This document shows positions 24,969-33,584 of a stretch of 64,000 nt of DNA, one piece after another. The DNA lies in the NCBI RefSeq assembly GCF_009695875.1, contig NZ_VUNC01000001.1, positions 186,001 to 250,000 of the forward strand, given 5' to 3'. The translations under genes were made by a program, and so were the position numbers. Below the pieces are notes generated by a model. It made no database searches and was not told the origin of the DNA. It saw nothing but the letters and a program-made list of their open reading frames with translations. Source of the DNA: Olsenella porci. Its GTDB lineage: Bacteria; Actinomycetota; Coriobacteriia; Coriobacteriales; Atopobiaceae. The stretch's first letter is position 1. Each line of letters starts with the position of its first letter.

Positions 24969-26331
24969 CCAAACGTACTCACGGCGCGGCGTTGTGCTGC
25001 GTGCCGCCGTGGCGGTGGGGGCGGTGCTGCTCCTGTCGCTCGTGGGCCTGCTCGCTTCCGCAAACTCTGGCCCCGTCCGTGGCGGCATCGTCATCGCCCT
25101 TGCCGCGGGCGCGCTTCTCGCCTTGGTCATCGTGCTTGTGTCCGCCCGCATGCTTGAGCCGGAGGACCTCCGCTCGCGTGCCACCGAGCGTACCCTGCGT
25201 GTTGCCTCCGGTACCCTCAAGTACATGTCGGAGGGGCTCACGGAGGAGGACTGCAAGGCGGTGTGCCAGCTCCTGCTGCCCGAGACGGCAGCCTCCGCCA
25301 TTGCGATCACGGACCTCACCAAGCTTCTCGCCTACGTTGGCGTGGAGATGCAGGGGCCTGCCGTCGGAACCCCCAACAGCGTTCCAACCATGCAGGTCAT
25401 ACAGAGCGGCCGCATGCAGACCTTCAGCAACATGGACGTGCAGGAGGACCCCCGCGTCGCCGAGGAGGGTACCCGCGGCGACCTGGACCCCGTACCCTAT
25501 CCCATGGGCATCATCGCGCCGCTCACCGTTCGCGACCATGTGGTGGGTACCATCAAGCTGTATTACGCGCGGGGCAGCGAGGTCGACCGCACCCAGCTGG
25601 CCATCGCCCGAGGCCTCGCGGAGCTCCTTTCCACCCAGCTTTCGGCATACGAGCTCGACCGCCAGGCGGAGCTCACGGCGAGGGCCGAGGTCAAGGCGCT
25701 GCAGGCCCAGATTAACCCGCACTTCCTCTTCAACACGCTCAACACCATCGCCTCCCTCACCCGCACCGACCCCGCCAAGGCGCGCGACCTGCTGCGCGAG
25801 TTTGCCGTGTTCTACCGCAAGACGCTTCAGAGCTCTCAGCAGACCATTCCGCTCTCGGAGGAGCTGGCGCAGACCCGCCGCTACCTCAAGATCGAGAAGG
25901 CGCGCTTTGGCGAGGACCGCATCATCGAGACCGAGAACGTCGAGACGGGCTGTGACGACGTGCTTGTTCCCGGGTTCATCGTGCAGCCCATCGTGGAGAA
26001 CGCAGTTCGCCACGCCATGAGAGACGACGGGCCGCTGCACATCGACGTCCAGGCGGTTGTGGACGGGGGAGACATCATGATCGCCGTGGCAGACGACGGC
26101 CTTGGCATGGACGAGTCGGTTGCCGAGCGCCTGCTGAGCGGATCCTCGCAGGAGTCGTCGGACAGCTCGAAGGGCACGGGAATCGCGCTAAAGAACGTTG
26201 CCGAGCGCCTTGAGCGATTCTATGGCGCCGGCTCGGGCGTGGAGATCATGAGCAAGGTGGGCGAGGGGACCTGCGTCACCCTCCGCCTCGTGGGTGCCGC
26301 CCCTGCATCGCAGCAGCATGCGGAGGCCTGA
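24961..26331 (+). CDS. LytS/BtsS-type sensor histidine kinase
   Basis: A 456-residue sensor with two N-terminal membrane helices (about 12-34 and 41-64), a GAF-like cytoplasmic domain (about 95-235) and a HisKA_3-like kinase core. In this core the motif QINPHFLFNTLNTI places the phospho-His near 254. ATP-binding motifs are VENAVRHAM and ADDGLGMDE, followed by GTGIALKNVAERL. ATG 24961 overlaps the glycosyltransferase end. Two hydrophobic helices are fewer than in true LytS or BtsS (six or more), so the signal may be sensed by the GAF domain. The LytTR regulator 110 bp downstream is its obvious partner. Confidence 0.92.
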   Translation: MVSQTYSRRGVVLRAAVAVGAVLLLSLVGLLASANSGPVRGGIVIALAAGALLALVIVLVSARMLEPEDLRSRATERTLRVASGTLKYMSEGLTEEDCKAVCQLLLPETAASAIAITDLTKLLAYVGVEMQGPAVGTPNSVPTMQVIQSGRMQTFSNMDVQEDPRVAEEGTRGDLDPVPYPMGIIAPLTVRDHVVGTIKLYYARGSEVDRTQLAIARGLAELLSTQLSAYELDRQAELTARAEVKALQAQINPHFLFNTLNTIASLTRTDPAKARDLLREFAVFYRKTLQSSQQTIPLSEELAQTRRYLKIEKARFGEDRIIETENVETGCDDVLVPGFIVQPIVENAVRHAMRDDGPLHIDVQAVVDGGDIMIAVADDGLGMDESVAERLLSGSSQESSDSSKGTGIALKNVAERLERFYGAGSGVEIMSKVGEGTCVTLRLVGAAPASQQHAEA

Positions 26332-26440
26332 CCTGGGACAAGAGCCACCAATTGTGGGGCTTGTGCCAAGGGGTTAAGATGGGGAGAGGCACCGACGGGC
26401 CGCCCTGGGGCGTTCCGCTATTCGAAAGGTTGTGTGTTGC

Positions 26441-27178
26441 ATGCTTAACGCGTTGATCGTGGACGACGAGGCCCCGGCTCGCTCCGAGCTGCGCTACCTC
26501 CTCGAGGAGACCGGTCGAGTCGACAACATCGAGGAGGCATGCAACGCCCGCGAGGCGGTCGAGGCCCTGGTGAAGGGCAAGGAGGGTTCCGACCACCGTA
26601 CCGACGTCATGTTCCTGGACATCTCCATGCCGCGCACGTCGGGCATGGAGCTGGCGCAGGCGCTCCAGAAGCTCAAGAACCCGCCGGCGGTCGTCTTTGT
26701 CACGGCGTACAGCGAGTATGCGCTCGAGGCCTTTGACGTCGATGCCGTGGACTACCTCATGAAGCCCGTGGAGACCGACCGTCTGATGCGCGCACTCGAT
26801 AAGGTGGAGTCGCGCGTCAAGCCCGCCGCTCCGTCGCACGCGTCGGTCGAGCGCATTCCCGTGGAGAAGGGCGGCAGGAAGGTCCTCGTCCCGGTCAACC
26901 AGATTCGCTACATCGAGGCAAAGGACGACTACTCCTGCATCTACACTGACGACGACAGGTTCCTCTCTACCATCTCGCTCGCCAAGCTCGAGCAAAAGCT
27001 CACTCCGCACGGCTTCTTCCGCGTTCACCGTGGCTACATCGTCAACCTCGAGCACGTGGAGGACGTCGAGGTCATCTCCAGCGGCATCCTCCAGCTTGGC
27101 CTCAAGGGCGTGGAGGACAAGAAGATTCCCGTCTCGCGACGTCGCGTGGTCTCGCTCAAGCGCGCGCTGGGGCTGTAG
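26441..27178 (+). CDS. LytR/AlgR-family response regulator (receiver + LytTR)
   Basis: A 245-residue regulator. The receiver domain (about 1-125) has the acidic pair DDE at 8-10, Asp60 in VMFLDISMP, Thr in FVTAYSEYA and Lys in DYLMKPV. The C-terminal LytTR DNA-binding domain (about 145-245) has the usual IRYIEAKDDYSCIYT and FFRVHRGYIVNLEHV. I choose ATG 26441 with AAAGG 11 nt upstream; a GTG at 26432 is possible but too close to it. With the preceding sensor it forms a LytS/LytR-like pair, a class that controls carbon uptake, autolysis or bacteriocins; the target here is unknown. Confidence 0.93.
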   Translation: MLNALIVDDEAPARSELRYLLEETGRVDNIEEACNAREAVEALVKGKEGSDHRTDVMFLDISMPRTSGMELAQALQKLKNPPAVVFVTAYSEYALEAFDVDAVDYLMKPVETDRLMRALDKVESRVKPAAPSHASVERIPVEKGGRKVLVPVNQIRYIEAKDDYSCIYTDDDRFLSTISLAKLEQKLTPHGFFRVHRGYIVNLEHVEDVEVISSGILQLGLKGVEDKKIPVSRRRVVSLKRALGL

Positions 27179-27194
27179 GGGCTGACTGCGACAC

Positions 27195-27665
27195 ATGCGC
27201 TACGACATCGTCTCCGACACCCACGGGTATCTCTCCCAGCAGCTCCTCGATGCCCTGAGCGGCGCCGACATGATTCTCCATGCGGGGGACATGTGCTCAA
27301 ACTCCGACCTGAGCACGCTCGAAGGCATCGCACCGGTGCGCATGTGCCTGGGCAACAACGACTACGGGTACTCGTACGGCCCCAGCGTCCGCAACCTCAC
27401 CAGGGTCTTCTCCGATGGCCTGCGGTGGGAGATCTGCCACTACCGCGACCGCCTTGACCTCGAGACCTGCGACATCGCAATCTGTGGCCATACGCATAGG
27501 CCTTACGTGGAGAGGGACGCCCGCACCGGCGTGCTTGTCATGAACCCGGGGAGCCCCACCTATCCCCGTGCGGGTGGGCCGACCATCGGGCGCATTGTCT
27601 GCGAGGACGGAAAGCTCCTCTCCGCCCGCATCATCAAACTGTCGGGGACGGGCTCCACCAGGTAG
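27195..27665 (+). CDS. YfcE/MJ0936-type metallophosphoesterase
   Basis: A 156-residue calcineurin-like phosphodiesterase with metal-binding motifs SDTHG (7-11), LHAGDMC, LGNND and CGHTHRPY, plus the terminal NPGSPTYPR typical of the YfcE subfamily. It would hydrolyse small phosphodiesters in the cytoplasm; the physiological substrate of the family is not established. The start lies 17 bp after the response regulator, so it probably belongs to that operon. It converges with the NTF2-LytTR gene. Confidence 0.93.
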   Translation: MRYDIVSDTHGYLSQQLLDALSGADMILHAGDMCSNSDLSTLEGIAPVRMCLGNNDYGYSYGPSVRNLTRVFSDGLRWEICHYRDRLDLETCDIAICGHTHRPYVERDARTGVLVMNPGSPTYPRAGGPTIGRIVCEDGKLLSARIIKLSGTGSTR

Positions 27666-27690
27666 CAGGCTGCCTGGGCGTTGGTTCGCG

Positions 27691-28500
27691 TTAGGAGAGG
27701 CTCTCCTCGTGCAATGCCGACTCGGCCGCCGCCGCTTGGAGTGCCTCGCGCATCTCCTTGGTCCGCTTGGCGGGAACTCGGACGGTGCTGCCGTCCACCA
27801 GCTGGACCTCCGGCCCCTTCATTCCCGCCACGAGACGCGCGTTCACGGCATAGCTGCGATGGACGCGAACAAAGAATGGCGGGAGCCCCTCGAGGACCGT
27901 GGTGAGGGGGTTGCGAACCCTGAACGACGTACCCGGTAGGTGAACGATCGTGTACTGGTGCGACGCCTCCAGATAGAGGGTCTCGTCGTAGTTGAGAACG
28001 TGGCGGACGCCGCTCGCATCGCGCAGCGCCACGGGGCGCGCGCCGCGATAGCCCCAGGCGGGCTGCGCTGTCGTTGTCTGCGGAATGGCGGAGAACTCCT
28101 GAAGGTCGTTGCCGGTCTTCTGAAGTGTTGGCATCGAGGCGTGCATGTGCACGAGCTGAGGTTCTTGGTCCCTCTCGCCCATATGCCACACGAGGGTGGA
28201 GCGGGAGCTTGCCACGTGCTTGCCGGACTTGGAGATGACGTCCTCGAGAAGGAGGACGACCTCGCAGCGCTCGCCGCGCCACACGAGCCTGACGGTGCGG
28301 GTCTTTGTGTCCAGCATCTTGAGCGCACCGCGAATGCGGTCGAGGTAGTGGATGAACTCGTCTGGCCCAAATCCCGTGCCGTTGTTGAAGGGCCCCACAA
28401 AGGAGAAGTCGGCGGCGAGATAGGGGAGACATGACTTGCCGTCACCATCCCATGCCGCTCGAGAGATTCGCTCGGAGAGCGCAAGGGTACCTTGTCTCAT
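27691..28500 (-). CDS. NTF2-like/LytTR transcription regulator
   Basis: A 269-residue protein joining two domains. The N-terminal 130 residues have the pattern of a SnoaL/NTF2-like alpha-beta cone (LSERISRAAWDGDGKSCLPY, then FVGPFNNGTGFGPDEF and TLVWHMG). The C-terminal 100 residues form a LytTR DNA-binding domain (ETLYLEASHQYTIVHLPG, FFVRVHRSYAVNARLV, VPAKRTKEM). There is no receiver domain, so the NTF2-like pocket is likely to sense a small ligand or mediate dimerisation. Single-component LytTR regulators are common in Coriobacteriia. It faces the intergenic region before the sortase, which it may control. Confidence 0.82.
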   Translation of the reverse strand: MRQGTLALSERISRAAWDGDGKSCLPYLAADFSFVGPFNNGTGFGPDEFIHYLDRIRGALKMLDTKTRTVRLVWRGERCEVVLLLEDVISKSGKHVASSRSTLVWHMGERDQEPQLVHMHASMPTLQKTGNDLQEFSAIPQTTTAQPAWGYRGARPVALRDASGVRHVLNYDETLYLEASHQYTIVHLPGTSFRVRNPLTTVLEGLPPFFVRVHRSYAVNARLVAGMKGPEVQLVDGSTVRVPAKRTKEMREALQAAAAESALHEESLS

Positions 28501-28861
28501 GCTGCCACCCCCCTTGTGCGCTCGCGTCTAGATGGCGTCTTGAGTTGCGGGCCTTTTGCCCCTTGGTGCTGGGATGCTTCTCGCACTCTTTAAGCTGAAT
28601 ATATCCAATGTCCCAAATGATTGAACGAGAATCGGACGAGACGTTTTGCCAGATGGCGGCTGGGACATCTTTTGGCAACCTTCAGACCAATGGATGGTTT
28701 GAGCGTGTCGTCCAGGCTCCGCCGCCGCACTCCGCGCAGTTCATGCCTCCTAGAATTACTCTGAAGGAAGGTGCCGGGCTGACCGGGTGGTCCTGGCGAG
28801 GGATCGAAAGTGGGGAGACGTGGAGCGGGGAAGGCATCTTTTAAACGGCGAGAACGCTGGA
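28501..28861. other. Divergent intergenic region between the NTF2-LytTR gene and the sortase
   Basis: No convincing gene lies here. A plus-strand frame from 28608 to 28844 lacks a ribosome-binding site and any family resemblance. The part around 28560-28680 is the least GC-rich and probably holds promoters for both flanking genes. Upstream TTG or GTG starts for the sortase (GTG 28787, GTG 28820) lie within it. Confidence 0.5.
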
Positions 28862-29812
28862 ATGCACGCCCGACCGCACCGCCGCCACGGCATCCTCGGG
28901 ACGATTGCGCTCATGGCCGTTCTGGCGGTTGGCATGACCCTCCTGGCGTGGCCTCGCGTCTCGAATCTGAGGGCGCGGGGGAGGATGGACCAGGCCATCA
29001 AGGTGGTGGACGACCTGCACGCAGGATCCTCCGAGGTGACAGGGGAGGGGCACGTTGACCTTGATGCCGCCTGGCAGTATCTGAGCCAGTACAACCAGGA
29101 CGTTCGCGACGGAAGGGTCCCGCAGGTCAACGACCCCTGGGGCTTCTCGGCCTCATCAGCGGGCTTCCCCGCGACCGAGCTTCCCGACGGCTTGGTGGGA
29201 AGCATCAGGATTCCCGCGATGGACGTGAGTCTGCCCCTGTACCTCGGCTCCACCGAGCAGAACATGCTCAAGGGCGCAACCGTCATGTACGGGTCAAGCG
29301 CGCCTCTGGGCGAGACGGACTCCAACTGCGTCGTGGCGGCGCACCGTGGCTTCTCCAGTGGCTACATGTTCAACTACATAGAGCGCCTGATGGTGGGCGA
29401 CCACGTCTACATAAGCACGCCCTGGCAGAATCTGGACTATGTGGTGACCGCATTCAAGGTGGTGGACCCCGACGACGTGGAGTCCGTGAGGATTCAGCCG
29501 GGCAGGGACATGGTGACTCTCCTGACCTGTCACCCGCACCCCCAGCACACGCACCGTCTGCTGGTCTACTGCGATCGTGCGGGAACGAGAGCCGCTGACG
29601 CAGCGTTCTCGAGCGGCTCTCCCCAGGCAACTGAGGGGTCGTCCGCCAGCTCGACCGTGCCAAAGACGCCCGACGAGACGACCATTCTGGGGATGGACGT
29701 GCTTCAGTTTCAGGACGTTGCCACCAACGTGGGCCTTGCTGCCGGTGCCGTGCTGATGGTCGTGCTCGTGGTGCGCCTTTCGAAGGCGACCGGGAAACGT
29801 CGGCGTGGGTAG
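28862..29812 (+). CDS. Class C-like sortase
   Basis: A membrane transpeptidase that cleaves LPXTG-type proteins and joins them to pilus subunits or the wall. From ATG 28862 it has 316 residues. The first helix is near 12-30, the catalytic domain carries His (VVAAHRGF), Cys (TLLTCHPH) and Arg (THRLLVYCDR), and a second helix near 288-308 is followed by a basic tail. Two helices and the TLLTC motif fit class C. The start is uncertain: GTG 28787 and GTG 28820 also fit, and the RBS before 28862 is weak. No pilin is adjacent; the LPQTG carboxypeptidase at 59.8 kb is a possible substrate. Confidence 0.88.
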   Translation: MHARPHRRHGILGTIALMAVLAVGMTLLAWPRVSNLRARGRMDQAIKVVDDLHAGSSEVTGEGHVDLDAAWQYLSQYNQDVRDGRVPQVNDPWGFSASSAGFPATELPDGLVGSIRIPAMDVSLPLYLGSTEQNMLKGATVMYGSSAPLGETDSNCVVAAHRGFSSGYMFNYIERLMVGDHVYISTPWQNLDYVVTAFKVVDPDDVESVRIQPGRDMVTLLTCHPHPQHTHRLLVYCDRAGTRAADAAFSSGSPQATEGSSASSTVPKTPDETTILGMDVLQFQDVATNVGLAAGAVLMVVLVVRLSKATGKRRRG

Positions 29813-29817
29813 CGTGC

Positions 29818-30474
29818 TCAGTCCGCCTGCCCTTCGCCCCTCTCGGGCAGGAAGAGCGGCGCAAACACTCGCGTGTAGACGACGAGCCACGCAATGGACA
29901 CGCAGAAGCCGGCGATGACGTCTGATGCATAGTGCACGCCCAGGTAGATGCGGCTTAGGCCCACGGCCACGATTACCAGGCAGAAGCCGGTGACGCAGAG
30001 CCACTTCACAAAGCGGTCCTTCTCGTAGTGCCAAACCATCCAGGCCAGCAGCCCATAGAATGCCATCGCGACCATCGAGTGTCCCGACGGAAAGCTGTAA
30101 CCCGTCTCGGCGATGAGGCGGAATCCCTCGGGGCGGGGGCGTTGCACTATCTGCTTGAGGAGGGCGTTGAGGCCGACCGCACAGAGGAGGTTCACCGCGG
30201 CGCACAGCCCGGGGCGCCTCCCCGGGGCAAACGCCTCGACTACCAGGAGCATCACGAGCAGGACGACGGGGAGGGCCAGCTCGCTGATCGCCTCCATGAT
30301 GGGGGTGAGCCAAGGCTGCCGCATCTTGACCACAAACAGCTGGTACGCGGCCAGGTCGAGCCTCATGATGTCACCCTCGTGGACGTCCTCGAGGAGGGCG
30401 ATGAACACGATGACGGCGACTCCCAGCACGATGAGCCGCAAGTTCTTTCTGACGAGACGCGCGAGCCGTGACAT
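29818..30474 (-). CDS. PAP2-family membrane phosphatase
   Basis: A 218-residue protein with five or six helices carrying the three PAP2 motifs: KQIVQRPRP, SFPSGHSM and SRIYLGVHYASDV. It would remove phosphate from undecaprenyl pyrophosphate, phosphatidylglycerol phosphate or a similar lipid at the outer face of the membrane. I choose ATG 30474, preceded by AAAGGTGAGG; the frame runs 24 codons further upstream into the trxA terminator. It converges with the sortase gene, 5 bp apart. BcrC-like recycling of the lipid carrier would suit the wall-synthesis genes nearby, but the substrate is not determined by sequence. Confidence 0.92.
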   Translation of the reverse strand: MSRLARLVRKNLRLIVLGVAVIVFIALLEDVHEGDIMRLDLAAYQLFVVKMRQPWLTPIMEAISELALPVVLLVMLLVVEAFAPGRRPGLCAAVNLLCAVGLNALLKQIVQRPRPEGFRLIAETGYSFPSGHSMVAMAFYGLLAWMVWHYEKDRFVKWLCVTGFCLVIVAVGLSRIYLGVHYASDVIAGFCVSIAWLVVYTRVFAPLFLPERGEGQAD

Positions 30475-30507
30475 TGAGGCCTCACCTTTCGGGTTCCTAG
30501 CGCTGCG

Positions 30508-30543
30508 AAAAAGCGAGGATGCCCGTACGTGGGGCATCCTCGC
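30508..30543 (-). terminator. Terminator after trxA
   Basis: Perfect 12-bp stem 30513-30524/30532-30543 with a 7-nt loop, followed on the minus strand by TTTTT (complement of 30508-30512). Confidence 0.93.
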
Positions 30544-30582
30544 CATCAGTTTGACGCATGCGGCCGATGAATGTGGTGGAGC

Positions 30583-30900
30583 CTAGAGGTTGGCGTTGAT
30601 CTCTGCCACGAGGTCTGCCTTGGGCATGTTGCCGACCATGGTGTGGACCGGCTTGCCGCCCTTGAAGAGGATGAGCGTGGGAATCGAGACGATCTGGAAG
30701 CGCTGGGCAAGCTCCGGCTCGTCGTCCACGTTGCACTTGTAGAGCGTAAACTTGTCGGACATCTCGTTTGCCACCTGTTCGATGACGGGGCCGAGTGCGC
30801 GGCAGGGGCCGCACCAAGAGGCCCAGAAGTCTACCAGGACCGGCTTGGGGGAGGCGGCGACCTTCTCTTCGAAGTCCTGTGCGGTGATTGCGTTGGCCAT
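30583..30900 (-). CDS. trxA: Thioredoxin
   Basis: A 105-residue thioredoxin with the active site WASWCGPCRAL, the cis-proline in VSIPTLILF and the usual length. It reduces protein disulfides using thioredoxin reductase, which is not in this window. ATG 30900 follows AGAGGAG. The open frame extends further upstream but is not supported. Monocistronic, with its own terminator. Confidence 0.96.
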   Translation of the reverse strand: MANAITAQDFEEKVAASPKPVLVDFWASWCGPCRALGPVIEQVANEMSDKFTLYKCNVDDEPELAQRFQIVSIPTLILFKGGKPVHTMVGNMPKADLVAEINANL

Positions 30901-31116
30901 GAGAACTCCTCTGCTTTGCCTGTGGGCTTTGGACCCACGGCGATCCTGGGAGGCCGCGCTCCGACGTCCCGGGTGCCCGACGATGATGGCGGCGGGCACC
31001 TTGCCGGCAGCTTGTCTCCCTCTTCTTGTCTTGCTGCGCTTATACCCAACGGCTTGCAGGCGTGGCGTAAGATTTGCCTTGTCGGCACAGTTTGGACAAA
31101 AAAGGTTGGTAATAAG

Positions 31117-31671
31117 GTGGCATATAACCGGCGCGACAGGAACGAGGCGTATCTACGCAAGGCGCGCCACGACCTGGCCTCCCTGGCAGAGAGGGGGGTC
31201 ATCATGGGAGGCAATGCGTTTAGCAGCTACGTCTTCGCCAAGGGCGAGCTGTCGGACGAGGAGGTAGCGGGGGGTGCCCTCCTGGGCGGTCCCGACGGAC
31301 GGGCCCTAAGGGCGTCGCTGGAGCACCTGGGATATGCCCCGGAGGACTGGGCGGCGCTCTCCACCACGTCGGCTGCTGGGGAGGACCTCGACCCCATGCT
31401 GCTGCGGGAGGCCGTGTGTGCGCTGGATCCCTCGACGCTCGTGGCGTGCGACGAGGCCGCCGCTCATGTGATGAGGGCCGCGTACGCGGACGAGCTCTCC
31501 CGTCTCCCCGACTTCCCCGTTGCCATGTTGGAGCCCGGCTACGTGGCACCCATCCTGGGCATGCGCGTCATGAACCTGGGGGGCTTCTCCGCTGCGCTGT
31601 CCGATCCTCGCAAGAAGCAGCTCATGTGGGCGCGCCTGAAGCAGCTGCCCCCGCTCGGCGAGCCCTATTGA
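31117..31671 (+). CDS. Unknown protein resembling family-4 uracil-DNA glycosylases
   Basis: A 184-residue protein with a GTG start at 31117, an RBS-like AAAGG about 10 nt upstream, and translation beginning MAYNRRDRNEAYL. The stretch LLGGPDGRALRASLEHLGY, followed by EDWA, resembles the region after the first catalytic motif of family 4/5 uracil-DNA glycosylases (G-x-(A/D)-G-x-x-L-x-x-L-L-x-x-x-G). Later, LDPSTLVACDEAAAHVMRAAY resembles their (R/D)P-x-x-(I/L)-V-x-L-G-x-x-A-A-x-x-L. The cysteines of the 4Fe-4S cluster and the GEAPG motif are missing. It may be a UDG-fold protein without that activity. This is a by-eye resemblance. Confidence 0.65.
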   Translation: MAYNRRDRNEAYLRKARHDLASLAERGVIMGGNAFSSYVFAKGELSDEEVAGGALLGGPDGRALRASLEHLGYAPEDWAALSTTSAAGEDLDPMLLREAVCALDPSTLVACDEAAAHVMRAAYADELSRLPDFPVAMLEPGYVAPILGMRVMNLGGFSAALSDPRKKQLMWARLKQLPPLGEPY

Positions 31672-31763
31672 TCGTCCCTAGTCCTGCAGTCTGCGCAGAC
31701 GTCGTCTCTAAGTGACAAAATAGAGGGTGGCAGGTTATCCATTGGGCTAGCTAAGGAGCAACG

Positions 31764-33458
31764 ATGGCAGACATCCCCGCACCAATCGACGCAACGAAGA
31801 CCCCCGAATGGAAGGCGCTCCAGGAGCACTACGACCACCTCCAGGACGTGGGGATCAGCCTGAAGCAGTGGTTCGCGAGCGACCCCCAGCGAGTCGACAA
31901 GCTCTCCTTTGACACCTCCGACCTCCACTTTGATCTCTCGAAGAACCTGGTGGACGACCAGACCGTCAAGCTCCTCGTGGGCCTGGCGAAGGCAGTGCAC
32001 CTTGAGGAGCGCCGCGACGCCATGTACCGGGGCGTGCACATCAACACCACCGAGGACCGTGCGGTGCTCCACACGGCGCTACGCCGTCCCAAGTCGGACG
32101 TGGGCAAGTACGTGGTTGACGGCCAGGACACCGTTGCGGACGTCCACGAGGTCCTCGACCGCATGTACGCCTTCGCCAAACGCGTGCGCTCGGGCGAGTG
32201 GAAGGGCGTCACGGGCAAGCCCATCAAGAACGTCATGTCCATTGGCATCGGTGGGTCCGACCTAGGGCCGGTCATGGTCTACGAGGCGCTCAAGCCCTAC
32301 GCGGACGCGGGCATCTCGGTGCGTTACGTCAGCAACATCGACCCCAATGACATGGCCGAGAAGGTCAAGGGCCTCGACCCCGAGACCACTCTCGTCATCA
32401 TCGTCTCGAAGACGTTCACCACGCTGGAGACGCTGACCAACGCCCGCGAGGCGCGCGCATGGCTCCTCGCCGGGCTTAAGGCGCAGGGTGCCATCGATGA
32501 CTCTGACGATTCCGTGGCCGAGGCCATCCGCCACCACTTCGTCGCCGTGTCGACCAATGCGGAGAAGGTCGCGGAGTTTGGCATCGACACCCAGAACATG
32601 TTCGGTTTCTGGAACTGGGTCGGCGGCCGCTACTCGGTGGACGCTGCGGTGGGCCTCTCGCTCATCATCGCCTTTGGCCCCGAGCGGTTCCAGGAGTTCC
32701 TCGCGGGCTTCCATGACCTGGACGAGTACTTTGCCAACACCCCGCTCGAGAAGAACGTCGTTGCGCTGATGGGGCTCATCAACGTGTGGTACGTCAACTT
32801 CTTCCACGCCGCGAGCCACGCGGTTCTCCCCTACGACCAGTACCTGCACCGCTTCCCCGCCTACCTGCAGCAGCTCACGATGGAGTCTAACGGCAAGAGC
32901 GTCCGCTGGGACGGCACCCCTGTGACCTCCGATACCGGCGAGATCTTCTGGGGCGAGCCCGGCACCAATGGCCAGCACGCGTTCTACCAGCTCATCCACC
33001 AGGGCACAAGGCTGGTTCCCGCCGACTTCATCGCCTTTGCAAACACACCCAACCCCACCAAGGATGGCGAACAGGACGTGCACGAGCTGTTCCTCGGCAA
33101 CTTCCTGGCGCAGACCAAGGCCCTGGCGTTTGGCAAGACGGCAGACGAGGTCCGTGCGGAGGGCACGCCCGAGTGGATGGTCCCCGCCCGCGTCTTTACG
33201 GGCAACCGGCCCACGACCTCGATCTTTGGCGAGGCGCTGACCCCGCACGCCCTGGGCGAACTTATCGCCCTGTACGAGCACATCACCTTTGTGGAGGGGA
33301 CGGTCTGGGGCCTCGACTCCTACGACCAGTGGGGCGTTGAGCTTGGCAAGCAGCTTGCCAAACAGATCACGCCCGCCTTCCACGACGATCAGGCGCTCGC
33401 CGGGCAGGACGCCTCGACCAAGGCGCTCATCGCCTACTATCGCGCCCATCGCAAGTAG
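31764..33458 (+). CDS. pgi: Glucose-6-phosphate isomerase
   Basis: A 564-residue cytoplasmic glycolytic enzyme that interconverts glucose-6-phosphate and fructose-6-phosphate. Signatures are [16 protein letters not shown], the phosphate-binding [33 protein letters not shown] and [18 protein letters not shown] with the catalytic His. The length matches the long PGI form of Proteobacteria and eukaryotes rather than the roughly 450-residue Gram-positive form. The ATG follows TAAGGAG at an ideal distance. A GC-rich hairpin (33481-33515) without a T-run lies just downstream. Confidence 0.97.
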   Translation: MADIPAPIDATKTPEWKALQEHYDHLQDVGISLKQWFASDPQRVDKLSFDTSDLHFDLSKNLVDDQTVKLLVGLAKAVHLEERRDAMYRGVHINTTEDRAVLHTALRRPKSDVGKYVVDGQDTVADVHEVLDRMYAFAKRVRSGEWKGVTGKPIKNVMSIGIGGSDLGPVMVYEALKPYADAGISVRYVSNIDPNDMAEKVKGLDPETTLVIIVSKTFTTLETLTNAREARAWLLAGLKAQGAIDDSDDSVAEAIRHHFVAVSTNAEKVAEFGIDTQNMFGFWNWVGGRYSVDAAVGLSLIIAFGPERFQEFLAGFHDLDEYFANTPLEKNVVALMGLINVWYVNFFHAASHAVLPYDQYLHRFPAYLQQLTMESNGKSVRWDGTPVTSDTGEIFWGEPGTNGQHAFYQLIHQGTRLVPADFIAFANTPNPTKDGEQDVHELFLGNFLAQTKALAFGKTADEVRAEGTPEWMVPARVFTGNRPTTSIFGEALTPHALGELIALYEHITFVEGTVWGLDSYDQWGVELGKQLAKQITPAFHDDQALAGQDASTKALIAYYRAHRK

Positions 33459-33552
33459 TCGCCTTTCGGGCATCGTCCAGGCGGGGCCGTCGCGGTTAGT
33501 CCATGGCGGCCCCGCTCGCCAACTGTCCGGCACGAATTCGGCATGGATGGAG

Positions 33553-33584
33553 TGCCTCTGGGCGAGAGGCGCGTCCCTCTCGCC
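33553..33584 (-). other. Hairpin directly downstream of the radical SAM gene
   Basis: GGCGAGAGG (33561-33569) and CCTCTCGCC (33576-33584) form a perfect 9-bp stem that includes the first base of the radical SAM stop codon. No T-run follows on the minus strand, so it is a weak or Rho-assisted end, or a transcript-stabilising hairpin. Confidence 0.4.

Noticed and set aside
33481-33515. Terminator after pgi
   Set aside because: A perfect 9-bp stem (GCGGGGCCG/CGGCCCCGC) but with no T-run on either strand; not called as an intrinsic terminator.
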